NCBI RefSeq assembly: GCF_958979055.1
Contig: NC_084886.1
Coordinates: 43,450,654 to 43,514,653, forward strand
DNA: 64,000 nucleotides
Reading direction: 5' to 3'
Origin: Alnus glutinosa
Taxonomy: Eukaryota > Streptophyta > Magnoliopsida > Fagales > Betulaceae
Part shown: positions 32,487 through 43,929 of the stretch, one piece after another
Layout: each line of letters starts with the position of its first letter
Numbering within the stretch: position 1 is the first letter of the stretch
Notes under the pieces: generated by a model
Told to the model about the DNA's origin: nothing
What the model saw: only the letters and a program-made list of their open reading frames with translations
The model's database searches: none
Translations under genes and position numbers: made by a program

Positions 32487-34978
32487 ATGGAGGAACAGAA
32501 GGGAGTGGTGAAACACGTACTGCTAGCCAAGTTCAAAGATGAAACACAACCGGACCAGATTGACCAGCTAATTAAGGGCTACGCCAAACTCGTCGATCTC
32601 ATTGAACCCATGAAGTCCTTCCACTGGTAAACTCACTCTGTCGATGTTCTGTAACATGTAACCTTTGGTCTCTGCTTATATAACATGCAGCACTCATGTA
32701 TTTCCATTAGATCCACACAGTTGACACACCCAACAAGACAGTGCAAGAAAAAATACAACTTTTTGTTTTTTGCTTTGTTGGATTTCAATTTTGAACCCCA
32801 TGTTTTTATTTTTTTTTATTGGGTAAGTAAAAATTAAAAGGGAACTCGAAAAAGAGATTTGAACCCCATGATGGTGAAAACTAGAATATGTATTAAGTAA
32901 TCCGAAAAAGACAATTTATTTTATTTTATTTTATTTTTTATATTGTTTTAAGCGAAACCATGTTCTGAATTTTTTGATTTCAAGCTGTATACAAAGACCC
33001 TAATTTGATGGGGGAGATGATTAGAGATTACTGATGATGTCACTAAGATCAACTAGATCCTGATTTATATTTGGATATTGAGATGGGTCGGTGGTGGCTT
33101 TTTGAAGTCTTATTCACAGTGGTTAACTTGGTCCATGGCATCCGGAGCTGCGAGGCTCACCTGATTGTGGTAAATAGATGCCAAGTTTTGTTGAGCTCGT
33201 GAGTGCCACCAGTTGTGTATTACATTACAATGTGCTCTGTTCCTTTAGTTGAGGGCCAATTGTTTGTTAGATAAGCGAGCAGATTACATCACTCGTGCTA
33301 AGTTGATAGATATTTGGGCAGAGCCTGGAAGATCTTTGTTGGCTTGCGAGGATTATATTTCAAAACCCACAAACAGAAAGACGGATTATATTTGTGTCTT
33401 TGAGTAATTGTCATTAAGCACATAATTGGTTAGCTTCGCACTTAGCCAAGCAGATGGAGTAGTGAATGGAAAAACCACTCGTGAAAGGGCAATCTTTTCT
33501 CTCTTTCTTTGACCTTTTTTTCTCCAACTTCAAGACCCTTGGAGAGTGGCATTGCATGCTAGGAGCCCCATATACAGTTGATGATCAAGGGGAAGTAGGC
33601 ACCATTTTTTAGAAGGCAAAATATTGAGTATGACACTACTGGAGATATATAGTAATAGCAAACATTTAATGTTTCTTGTTGTAATTTAATTTAGTTTGTA
33701 TAGACATTGTTTACTTATTTAGTTTGTATAGACATTGTTGACTTTTTTTTTGATTGCTGTATTCTGTTAACTAATGATGGGGATGGGTCCAACTCCAAAG
33801 AGCTTAAGCAAATCTCTTAAGTTTTTTGCTCGACAGTACTTGATGTTCATACCACTTTAGTTTTCAAAATACCAAAGAAAAGAAAAAAAGAGAGAGGATA
33901 CTTTTCTTGCCATGAATTAGAGGCTCAAGCTCTTGTACATTGGCATAGTCTGCTCATCAGTCCTAACAGTCGTACTCTTCATTGTACTAGAGAGATTTCT
34001 GTTTACTTACCAAAGAAAAAGATTTCTATGGGCTGTTACGAATACTAGGGGCAATTCTTGGATAGTTTATTGTTACTTTGAATAGACTAAATAATGATTG
34101 TGCTCAGAGAAAAACAAAAAAAATCATGACTTTAATATTGCAATCATCATGAGGTGGAATGCTTATAGTTTTTAAGCTTAATGACTTGCCTTGGATGACC
34201 CCAACTTATGTAGGTGGACAAGCACAAATAATGAATATGAACCGTGAGAGAGCTGGATATCAAATGAAATATATATTTGTGTGTATTAGCCTGTAAAATG
34301 TTCCTTTAGCTTGTAGAATCTTGTAAATAACATGTTTACGTGACTATGTCCATCGAATATGTTGTGGAGAAGTGCGTGTGGTAAGCTCCATCAACTACGG
34401 TGATGCAAGTGCATCCACTCGGCATAGGAAAGGCAAGACTCACGTGCGGTAGCGGTGAATGCTTCTCGAGGTTCGGGTTTGAGGGTTTGTTGTGTTCTTT
34501 TTTCTTTTTGTGGGCTGCTTTGGCTGTTTCTGTATATATCTTCTGTGCACTTAAGGGCGCCTTACACTTTTTTAATAAAACTTTCTTAAAAAAAAAAAAG
34601 AAGAAGAATATGTTGTGGAGAAATCCCACCTGCACTTAGAGCTGTTGAGAAAATAATCCTCTTGCCCAGTCTTCTATGGACATAAAATTATAGTGAATTT
34701 TATTCACTGAAACACTACTGGTTTAATGTGGCCTCCTAACTTCGTAGATCTTAAATTTGTCCCTTGTTTTACTTTTTCAATCTAACAGGGGCAAGGATGT
34801 GAGCATTGAAAACCTGCATCAGGGCTTCACACATGTCTTTGAATCTACCTTTGAGAGCGCAGAAGGTGTTGCAGAGTATATAGCTCATCCTGCTCATGTT
34901 GAATTTGCGAACTTGTTCCTTGCCAACTTGGAGAAAGTCCTTGTGATTGACTACAAACCCACTATTGTTTGTGTCTGA
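32487..34978 (+). CDS. HS1: Stress-response A/B barrel protein, HS1-like (copy 1)
   Basis: Two exons (32487-32626 and 34789-34978) joined by a 2.16-kb GT-AG intron encode 109 residues, the same length as Arabidopsis HS1 (heat stable protein 1, a dimeric alpha/beta-barrel protein reported to have antimicrobial activity). Shared landmarks are KHVLLAKFKD at 9-18, IEPMKSFHWGKDVSIENL at 39-56, FTHVFESTFES, EYIAHPAHVEFA and VIDYKPT near the end. The domain is the Dabb fold; plant homologues are small soluble homodimers linked to stress and defence. The Trp47 codon is split by the intron (TG|G). A GA-rich leader precedes the ATG. The intron holds a retroposon at 34372-34605 that copy 2 lacks. Residues look intact. 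Confidence 0.93.
34372..34605 (+). mobile_element. Short retroposon in the HS1-like intron, with 17-bp target-site duplication
   Basis: The insert is bounded by GAATATGTTGTGGAGAA on both sides (34355-34371, 34606-34622). It ends TTTTTTAATAAAACTTTC followed by an A tail, so it is a poly-A retroposon on the plus strand, either a 5'-truncated LINE end or a SINE-like piece. The intron of copy 2 has the unfilled site (GAATTTGTTGTGGAGAA at about 42553). Confidence 0.88.
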
Positions 34979-35493
34979 ATTGAAATGGCTGTGCATCTCA
35001 GATCCTGCTATGCTGCCTTTCGATGGAACTATGATATGCATAAGGTTTAAAACCAGTTCTATCTCATTGAACGACATCTGGTGAACTTATATACCATGCA
35101 TTATTGATGGTGATGAACTCTTCTGTGTGCTGTATCTTAGTAATGCCCTGGGAAGTGGGAAATGGCATTGTTTGATATGGAATATGAAGAGTAATACTTG
35201 ATACTATATTTTTATCTTACAATTATCCAAAAATGTCGACGAGGCACTCCAAATCAATCGTTAATTTTTTCTTATTATTGTTTAACAAGAATTAATCCAA
35301 AGGTTAGTTGAGAGTGTCATGTCAAAATTGTTGGATAATTGTAAATTTGTAGGATAAAAATATAGAATCTAGCATTACTCAAATATGAATCAAGTGGACT
35401 CCTTGGATATATCTCAATGTTCACCATTTTTCCTATTGAAATTAATGCTATCAAGGTTGTTTAATACAACAAGCTCTATTATATAATGGAGAG
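34979..35493. other. 3' region of HS1-like copy 1
   Basis: The first ~200 bp are similar to the region after copy 2 (GATCCTGCTATGCTGCCTTT in both), so the duplication extends past the stop codon. The rest is AT-rich with no gene. Confidence 0.7.
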
Positions 35494-35738
35494 GAATTTT
35501 CTACAAATTAGGTTGGAAGAAATTTTCTCTAACCAAGCCTCTAGAAGTGACGTGTCTCTTAAGCATGTGAGAACATATTTTTTTTAATATTACGTGTTTT
35601 TCATATACTTTTTTAATAGTATTAATAAGAAAGTATATGTTTTTTACATGGTTAAGAGACACATATCACTTTTAGAGGATGTGTTGGAGAAAATTTCATC
35701 AATCAACCTAGTTTGTAGGAAATTTCGGTCCTTATATA
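35494..35738. mobile_element. AGGAAATTT-family MITE, copy 2
   Basis: The inner inverted parts (GTGACGTGTCTCTTAAGCATG and CATGGTTAAGAGACACATATCAC) and the ends (GGAAGAAATTTTCTC, TTTGTAGGAAATTTC) match the family seen at 38309-38503, more diverged. Confidence 0.65.
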
Positions 35739-35739
35739 A

Positions 35740-36200
35740 TTGACTATTGATTATCTGAAATGGATCATATTCTCTATATGCGTTATTGCTGGCACTACTG
35801 CTCTCCACAATGGGCAACAGCAGCCCGGTCACCAGAAGAGGAGAAAAAAAGTATTAACTATTCAGAAGCCTCCAAAAGCTGAAAATCCTCCCAAGCTATT
35901 GACAGCTCCTCAAGAGATTGTCCTTCTTTTGAAGTTGAGCTCATGACAGTGCACATCGTATGCACAAACAGTTGAAAACATCTTAACTTACAATGAAATG
36001 TGTCTTCGGAAGGACCTGATATCCTGAGAAATGAAGTGGTATCCCGTTTAAGGTCTGCTGCCAAGGGCTACCACCTTAGTAGCAAAACCGGACACTTGGA
36101 GCCCAATGCTTGGCACGTGACCTTGGAGATCCTACCTGTTTACCATGCAAAGCACTCGGGGTCCTGCTACACGATCGGAGACAACTAGACAAGGCTGCTT
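35740..36200 (+). other. Non-repetitive stretch of unclear nature, possible gene fragment
   Basis: Base composition is less AT-rich than its surroundings, and short plus-strand frames occur (35740-35946 and 36000-36188), some with polypeptide-like composition (Lys/Pro-rich). I recognise no family and cannot join them into a credible gene. A TA run follows at 36222-36253. Confidence 0.25.
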
Positions 36201-36220
36201 TGTAAAAGAATTTTCAAATT

Positions 36221-36258
<38 letters not shown>

Positions 36259-36378
36259 CATGTGGTTTGTGAATGTGTTAAATATAACTATATAAGATTT
36301 TAAAAAGTTTTGGAAGAAGATAGTTCTATATGAGAAAAAGAGCAATTCAAGTGTGCATTTAAAAGGCTCAACACACAA

Positions 36379-37315
36379 CTATTAACGTTAGTAGACTATG
36401 GTCCACTCTTCTCTCTCTTAAATCAAGAGAGAGAAGCTATGAAACTTTAGGTTTTTTTCGTCTCTCTTTTGAGAACTTATCGCCTCTCAGCAAGTGCAGG
36501 AGGATGGAGGTTCCCCTCTCTCCATTCCTCTCTTTGATCTCTTCTCATGTTACTCTCTTTCTCTTTGGTTTTTTCTTTCCTTTCAAAAAAGCAGTTTCAA
36601 CTCATCCTCCACCATAGTCATGTTGGCCTCCTTCCCTGTGACGTTTTCTATCCCTATTCAGCTCCCTCATGGTGGCTTGCACTCGAAATCGAAATGGATT
36701 TCATATTGGGTTCTTACAAAGCCTAATTTGTCACCCTTTGTTAATCCCGACCACCAATGTGCCTTACCATCATCTTCCTTGGCCTCTCTATTCCCCGTCA
36801 CCTCCCTTCGCACTTTCGTGTGGCTCTCACGCTCTACCTTGCTGTCACCTTACTTCGCCGATGTTATTTTTGGTGTTTTGTTGTGTGTTTTTGGTTGTTT
36901 TGGTGTAATTTTTATGTTTTTCTTGTTGTTTTTGTGGGTTTTAGTCTTCTTTGTGCCTTTGTGTTTTTATCTTGTTTGGGAGACTTTTTTAATAGAGATT
37001 GTTCCTTTTCTTGGACGGATCATATTGGAAATTCGTCAATGTGTATCCTTCACTAGCATCCATTTGCTTGTCATTTCAACTGCTTTCTAGTGGGGTTCAA
37101 AAATGGTTGAGGGACATTTCGAGGTTCGTGCCATTAATTTTATTACAGTTATTGTTTTTTTACAGCCCTTACAGAGAGGACTGGGTATTTTTTTTGGGCT
37201 CATTTCTTACAATTTGATTGTATTTTTGTTTTGGGTTTGTCGTTGTTGGAGAGCCCTCCCATTTTCCGGTGTTTTGATTCCCTATAACCCTTTCCCAATT
37301 TGCTTAGAAATAATA

Positions 37316-37350
<35 letters not shown>
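36379..37350 (+). mobile_element. Probable poly-A retroposon, unnamed
   Basis: The sequence starts with a CT-rich part, runs through T/G-rich sequence without a recognisable gene, and ends in about 30 A residues (37318-37350). The flanks share CAACACACA (about 36370-36378 and 37354-37362), a possible short target duplication. Frames of up to 198 residues are hydrophobic by-products of T-rich sequence. Confidence 0.5.
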
Positions 37351-37354
<4 letters not shown>

Positions 37355-38308
37355 AACACACACCAAGTTATTGCTTTAAAGCATGCTCGAGTGCGGTGCA
37401 AAGCACCAGACACATGCATGACAATTGGTTGTAGGGCGCTAGTGGCACATCGATGTGGCACTTGAATGATCATGATCATACAATATGATGGTTTGATCTT
37501 ATTAGTAAAGTCAACGATCGGTTGATATTAAGTTTAATGTAACGGTTGAGATTAAGTGAAACTAACATTTATCATTAAATGATCGTTAGTAATAGTGTAT
37601 GTTATTGAATGTTAAAATAATAGTTAATTGCAAAATTAGATAATTACATGTCTTAATGAACAAACATTAAAACCGCAAGTCTCTTTTTCTTTCTTGAATA
37701 GAAAATAAATTTTCTTCTTTAGTCTGTCTTAAAATCTTTTGTAGTCTTAAAAATTCAAGTCTCCCTTTCTTAGAATAGAAAATTTGAAATTGTTCTGGTT
37801 TCGTTTTGTGAAAAAACCCAACCAAACTAAAAAAGTTTTCAGTTTTCTAATCCAATATATATAGAACAACTCACGTGGCATTTGTGCGCGTGGGGATTGT
37901 ACATAGTGCTAATGTCAAGTCACACGTAGACAACTGGAAAAAAAAAAATGCCAGTGATAAGCAAAATTTTCGGATGATTTCCAGAAATTTTGCTATTTCG
38001 TAGCTGTGCTTTTTGTAAAATTGTATTTACCAATAATAATAATAATAAAAAATAAAAAATAAAAAAATAAAAAAATAAAAAACCAGTCGCTTTCTCTGTG
38101 CATAACCTCCTTTTGTCATTCTAATTGCTTTTACGCATCATTATTGTTGCTTTGTGACTATATATTCAGTTGAAGAAAAAAAAATGTCTGTTCTTTGGAT
38201 CCGTGTGTTTCACAGCCCCATAAATATCGTTTTATTGTTATCCAGACTCTTCTTTTAGTATTTGTAATTTTGTTTGAAACTTCGGCCCATTTTGGATAAA
38301 TTTTTTTT
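37351..38308. other. Intergenic, AT-rich, no gene seen
   Basis: Contains AATAA-type simple sequence at 38034-38080. No supported gene. Confidence 0.5.
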
Positions 38309-38503
38309 TACAAATCGGTTTGTAGGAAACTTTTTACAAACCACGTATAAGAGTGACATGTGTTCCTTAATATGTGAAAATCACATATTTTTTTAATAAC
38401 ATTAATAAAAAAACATGTGATTCTCAATTGCTTAAAGGACACATGTCACTTTTATACATAGGTCGTAGAAAATTTCCTACAAACCGGTTTGTAGGAAATT
38501 TCT
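38309..38503. mobile_element. AGGAAATTT-family MITE, copy 3 (best preserved)
   Basis: The termini are ACAAATCGGTTTGTAGGAAA on the left and, inverted, the same CGGTTTGTAGGAAATTT on the right. Inner parts are AGTGACATGTGTTCCTTAA and TTAAAGGACACATGTCACTT facing each other. About 195 bp, no coding capacity. Confidence 0.8.
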
Positions 38504-38902
38504 ATCATAGTTTAAAATTTAAATTCATTTTAAACCATAGTTGGGCTCCCATTCTTGCCATTTGTTAGCTTTCATTTTGGCTCATAGTTAGCCCTCTTTT
38601 AAGCTTATTGTTATTTACGACGCATACCCAACCACTATTGCTGATCACCTCCGGTTACCTCTATTATCTCCAGCAAACAAAGAGAGAGAAGAAGAAGATA
38701 AAATTCAAAGTTTTAAAATCTTTCGCCTTGAGTTTGATTATCATACTTATTTACTTCAATTTTTTTTATTATTTAAATAAGAGTATCATTTATTGTAAAA
38801 ATATAAAGTGAATAAAAACAAAAATGTAGTCTAATAACTTTACCACGTGAACGTAAATCGTAGACCGATGCCAAATCACATGAGAATCTCGTCGTCATTT
38901 TC
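38504..38902. other. Intergenic, no gene seen
   Basis: AT-rich, no recognisable feature. Confidence 0.5.
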
Positions 38903-38920
38903 TTTTATTCGCCTTTTTTT

Positions 38921-39991
38921 TTTTTTTGAACAAATAGCATGTGCTATTATAAAATCTGCAAAGTACATCATGAGTAAAAGGACAAGACCCCTTTAACTCT
39001 AAGCCAAAAGGATCTGACTTAAAAAACAGTTGCCTGCGCAGAAACATCAAACCTTACCAGAATTACATTTGAGCCTCTCTTACATTAAAGCTCACTTTCA
39101 AATAAAAGAGGGCCGATCTAGCATCAAGCCAACTAAAATTCCAATAAAATCTGAGTAATACACAAGCAGACTGTACATGAAGAAACAAGAGAATACACAA
39201 CACAAACAGACAGAGGCCACAAAAATCAAGCTGCCGGCAGAAGAGGCAGGGGCTGAAACCGCCGGAGACGGCGGCGCGTGTCCTACACGCACCGTCACCG
39301 ATGCCACCCAGCCGCAGATCAGCCACCGTAGCCCCCAGCCCCACCGTGCCCGGCTAGAAAAAAGCGGAGCGTGGCCGTCACGCGCGCCAAAGAGCAAAAA
39401 GCTCTCTGGCGCGTGCAGACCATGCACTGGACTCTGACTACCGGCGTGACCAATGCTTCCGGCAAAAGGAGCGGACGACGTCGGGGAACGCAGCTAAGGG
39501 GCGTGTGTCTTTAAGAAAGCAACGGGATTGAGTAGATCTGGCACCAAAAAAGTCGAAGAAAAATAGTTGAAGAAAAGGTCATAACCGCCGTTGAAAAACA
39601 CGAACAGCCACCACATTCCAAGCGGGACACCTTGATTTAGCTTTCCTGCCTGAGACGAAAAGAAAAAAAAAAAAAAAAAAAGCAAAAACAAAAACACAAG
39701 AAACAAGCCACCATAGCCTCGAAAGGTTAGGGGAAAGACAGCCTCCACCGGTTCTACTGGGGGGAACAAAACCTCAACAGCCCAGATGACTGGGAGAAGT
39801 CAAGCCTCGACTGAAAAAACTCAGATAGGAGAGCAAAAGACCTTAGTTCACATGGACTTGTGGACTAAGGGACACAATCGAGCCGGAGGGAGGCAGGCGG
39901 CCTGCCTCCCCCGCCAACAACATATTCCTTTTGGGGGGCTCTGGGCAGACGATTTTACTTGATCACTATGTCTCTCACTAAGTGTAGTTAT
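38921..39991 (-). mobile_element. ~1.07-kb retroposon with poly-A tail and 18-bp target-site duplication
   Basis: On the minus strand the element starts near 39991, has a GC-rich stem-like part (GGCGGGGGAGGCAGGC then GCCTGCCTCCCTCC), a GC-rich centre with CGCGCGC-type sequence, and ends in poly-A (38921-38927 as T). The flanking TTTTATTCGCCTTTTTTT is repeated at 38903-38920 and 39992-40009. The layout resembles 29151-30168. Frames of 86-109 residues inside show no family. Confidence 0.8.
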
Positions 39992-40009
39992 TTTTATTCG
40001 CCTTTTTTT

Positions 40010-40485
40010 ATTTTATATTTTATATTTTCACAGCATTCTTTTTTCTTTCAAATTTCAATCATATCCATCGCCACAGTAAAAATGATTTGGGCGATAAACA
40101 TTAAACACTAGTGGCTGTAGTTAAAGACCACGACTCGCACTTGCGGATAACGTAAGATAAGTGATTCACTACCATTTAAATATATAATTTTTCACCTTCT
40201 TATCCATGTGGCAATGTGGTCCTCCACTTTAATTTATTTTAAAAAATTAAAAAAAAACTCAAAAAAATTATGGAGACCATCTTACCACATAGGTAAGGTG
40301 GTGAAAAATTGTATATTTAAGTGGCATTGAATCATTATTCTTATCCAAATCATATGGCTAGGAGTGGAGTAAACCTCGTACTCGAAAAAGAAAAGAATTG
40401 TGAAAGAAATTCAGACTTATAAGATCAAATTAATAGTAGAGCTCTTATTACTTTAATGGTTATTCTAGTATAGAATAAGGAACAA

Positions 40486-40518
<33 letters not shown>
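40010..40518 (+). promoter_or_regulatory. Upstream region of HS1-like copy 2, with GA repeat in the leader
   Basis: AT-rich upstream DNA ending in a (GA)n run at 40491-40518 directly before the ATG. Copy 1 has a shorter, imperfect GA stretch at the same place, so the repeat has expanded here. Confidence 0.55.
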
Positions 40519-40524
<6 letters not shown>

Positions 40525-40957
40525 GAACAGAAGGGAGTGTTGATACACGTAATGTTAGCCAAGTTCAAAGATGGAACACCGCCGGACCTGATTGACCAAC
40601 TCATCAAGGGCTTCGCCAACCTCGTCAATCTCACTGAACCCATGAAGTCCTTCCGCTGGTAATTAAACTCACTCTAACATGTTATATAACATGTAGCGCT
40701 CATGTATTTCCATTAGATCCACGCAGTTGACACACGCAACAAGAAAGTGTAAGAACAAATATAACTTCTTTGTCTTTTGCTTTGTTGGATTTGAAACCCG
40801 TATTTTTTTTTTTTTATCGGGTAAGTAAAAATTAGAAGGGAACTCGAAAAAGAGATTTGAACCCCATGATGCTGAAAACTAGAATATGTATTAAGTAATC
40901 CGATAAAGATAACTTTATATATATAGTCAGTGAGGCTCCGGTAAGGAAGACCAGGTC

Positions 40958-41025
<68 letters not shown>

Positions 41026-42900
41026 GTTTTTAGCGAAACCATGTTCTGAATTTTGTAGTTTCAAGTTGTATACAAAGAGCCTAATTTAATGGGGGAGATC
41101 GATGATTAGAGATTACTGATGATGACACTAAGATCTACTAGATCCTGATTTATATTTGGGTATTTAGATGGGTCGGTGGAGGCTTTTTGAAGTCTTATTC
41201 ACAGTGGTTAACTTGGTCCATGGCATCCGGAGCTGCGAGGCTCACCTGATTGTGGTAAATACATGCCAAGTTTTGATGAGCTTGTTAGTTGAGGGCCAAT
41301 TGTTTGTTAGATAAGCAAGCAGATTACATCACACAAACTAACTTGAGAGAAATTTGGGAAGAGCCTAGAAGATCTTTGTTGGCTTGCGAGGATTAGATTT
41401 CAAAACCCACAAACAGAAAGACAGATTTTTTATTTTTATTTTTTTGTCTTTGAGTGAAAAACAGTATTTAGAAATGAATATCAATTTATCAAACCACAAC
41501 AAATGCAAAGATAAACAATCACACAATCAATTTACAGATTTTGTTGACGAAGTGAACCTTTTGAAGAACACAGTAAAACTACTGTGGAGCAGCCAAACGT
41601 AAGAAGAACTCAAGTGTACAAGTAGATCACACTTACAGCACCCTTGTAACGGAATCTCCCCTCAGAAAAGCAGCCGATGGAGTAGTGAATGGAAAAACTA
41701 CTCGCGAATGCATTCTGGAGATGGTAGAAAAGAAGGGACCTTTTCTCTCTTTCTTTGACCTTTTTTCTCCAACTTCAAAACCCTTGGACTGGCATTGCAT
41801 GCTAGGAGCCACATATACAGTTGATCAAGGGGAAGTAGGCACTATTTTTTAGAAGGCAACATATGAGTATGACACTACTGGAGATATATATATATATATA
41901 TATACATAGTAATTGCAAACTTTTAATGTTGGCAAGATGTTTTGTTTTGGTTTAATTTAGTTTGTATAGACATTGTTGGCTTTTAGTTTGATTAATTACT
42001 GTATTCTGTTAACTAATGATGGGGGTGGGTGACGGGTCCAACTCCAAAGAGCTTGATCAAATGCCTAAGTTAAGGTTTTTTGCTCGACAGTACTTGATGT
42101 TCATGCCACCTTAGTTTTTAACACCAAAAAAAGGAAAAGAAGAAGAAGATATTTTTCTTGCCATGACTTCGATGCTCAAGCTCTTGTACATTTGCACAGT
42201 CTGCTCATCATCCCTAACAGTCTTACTTACTCTTCATTGTACTAGAGAGATTTCTGTTTAGATACCAAAGAAAAAGATTTCTATGTGGGATACTAGGGGT
42301 AATTGTTGGATAGTTCATTGTTACATTGAATAGACTATATATATAATGATTGTGCTTGCAGAAAAACAAAATCACGACTTTAATATTTTGCAATCATCAT
42401 GAGGTGGATTAATGCTTTTGGTTTTTAAACTTGATGACTGCCTTGCCTTGGATGATCCCAACTTATGCACAAATAATGAATGAGAACCATTAACCTGTAA
42501 AATGTTCCTTTAGCTTGTAGAATCTTGTAAATAACTTGTTTATGTCCATCGAATTTGTTGTGGAGAAATCCCTCCTTATTTTCTTGCTCAGTCTTCTTTG
42601 GACACAAAATTATAGTGAATTTTATTCACTGAAACACTGGTTTAATGTGGCCTCCTAACTTGGTAGATCTTAAATTTGTCCCCTGTTTTGCTTTTTCAAT
42701 CTAACTACAGGGGCACGGATCTAAGCATTGAAAACCTGGATCAGGGCTTCACTCATGTCTTTGAATCTACCTTCGAGAGTGCTGAAGGTCTTACAGGGTA
42801 TATAGCTCATCCTGCCCATGTTGAATATGCAAACTTGATCCTTCCCAACCTGGAGAAATTCGTTGTGATTGACTACAAACCCACTATTGTTCGTATCTGA
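40519..42900 (+). CDS. Stress-response A/B barrel protein, HS1-like (copy 2)
   Basis: Two exons (40519-40658 and 42711-42900) encode 109 residues with the same splice point inside Trp47 as copy 1. The Dabb-domain landmarks are kept (HVMLAKFKDG, IKGFANLVN, LSIENLDQGFTHVFESTFES, YIAHPAHVEYA, VIDYKPT). Several positions that copy 1 shares with HS1 are changed: Lys9 to Ile, His46 to Arg, Lys49 to Thr, and GVAEY to GLTGY. The frame is intact, so it may be functional with altered properties. The intron aligns with that of copy 1 but holds a private block (about 41420-41690) and a long TA repeat (40960-41023). An antimicrobial or stress role is inferred from HS1. Confidence 0.88.
40960..41023. repeat. 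(TA)n simple repeat in the HS1-like copy 2 intron
   Basis: Pure alternating AT run of about 62 bases, absent from the matching intron place in copy 1 (about 32940). Confidence 0.9.
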
Positions 42901-43313
42901 ATATTAATGGCAGTGCCTCTCAGATCCTGCTATGCTGCCTTTCGATGGAACTATGGTATGCATAAGGTTTAAAACCAGTTCTTCTATCTCGTTGAACGGC
43001 ATTTGGCGAACTTATATGCCATGCAATATTGATTTTGATGAACTCTTCCTTTGGTATTGTATCTTAGTAATGCCCTGGGAAATGTCATTGTTTGATATGA
43101 AATATGAATCAATGGACTCCTTGTACATATCTCAATCTTCACCATTTTTTATATAATGGACAAACATTTCCTACAAGCTGGGTTGAAGGAAATTTTCTCC
43201 AACCCAGCCTCCAAATCCATAATAAGCTATTGGGAATGGAACTATATTTAATTCATATGGTCTCAAGGTGTGACATTTAGTCTATAGATAATTAAAAGAA
43301 AAACTATATTTGA
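42901..43313. other. Region between HS1-like copy 2 and the inhibitor gene
   Basis: Holds the 3' region of HS1-like copy 2, then a partial AGGAAATTT-family MITE at about 43160-43215 (ATTTCCTACAAGCTGGGTTG, AAATTTTCTCC). The rest should be the 3' UTR of the inhibitor gene on the other strand. Confidence 0.55.
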
Positions 43314-43868
43314 TCAGAGCAGAAATTTGGACATGACCAAAATGATACTACAAAGATGTAACAGTTTCTGGTTGCTTTTAGGGAGTGTGGATGGATCAGC
43401 TGGGGGTTGCCCGAAGCTTTCTCCACAAGCATTAACTTCTCCCATGGCACCCGCCACAGCATCTCTTAGACCATTCTTGTTACTGGATTTCAAGCTCTTT
43501 TTGGCTTGCTCCATGTCACCGACAGAGTCAACATAGTTTTTGGAACATGAGGTGTAGCGTTCCTTCAGCCGAGGATTATCGGTGTGTTGGATCAGTCTGT
43601 GGAGAAGGTCACGAGTTGCCGTGGCATTGGAATGCGCCAAGCAAATGGTGATCCGGGCAAGGTCTTTGAGGCTTCTCTCGTGGGGATGATCGGCGTAGAA
43701 ATGTAGAAGATCCAAACAGAAGGGAGGGTTGAGGGTCTTAGAACAAACAGCTTTAATCGTGCTATTGCTCACCTTCAAATCTGGGTTCCCTGATGAGGGT
43801 GCTGTAGTGAATGTGATCACTATCAGAAGAGGCAACAAAAAGGATGAGCTACGTAATGGAAAAGCCAT
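43314..43868 (-). CDS. Plant invertase/pectin methylesterase inhibitor domain protein (secreted)
   Basis: A single exon of 184 residues. Residues 1-27 form a signal peptide (basic start, hydrophobic LLPLLIVITF). The mature part fits the PMEI/invertase-inhibitor four-helix fold: Cys42 and Cys51 for the N-terminal hairpin (VCSKTLNPPFCLDLL), and Cys108 and Cys148 for the second disulphide (YTSCSKNYVDSVGDME, VNACGESF). Family members act in the cell wall or vacuole on pectin methylesterase or acid invertase; the target cannot be told from sequence. Length is close to the family norm. The C-terminus (CSIILVMSKFLL) is hydrophobic. The ATG at 43868 is the only start giving a signal peptide. Confidence 0.9.
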   Translation of the reverse strand: MAFPLRSSSFLLPLLIVITFTTAPSSGNPDLKVSNSTIKAVCSKTLNPPFCLDLLHFYADHPHERSLKDLARITICLAHSNATATRDLLHRLIQHTDNPRLKERYTSCSKNYVDSVGDMEQAKKSLKSSNKNGLRDAVAGAMGEVNACGESFGQPPADPSTLPKSNQKLLHLCSIILVMSKFLL

Positions 43869-43929
43869 TCCTATTCGCTCTTCACAATATGTAGAACATC
43901 GTATTATATATAGTGGGTGAAAGGGGAAG

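Noticed and set aside
36494-37465. Hydrophobic frames of 72-198 residues.
   Set aside because: They derive from T-rich retroposon-like DNA ending in poly-A, and frames overlap in all three phases.
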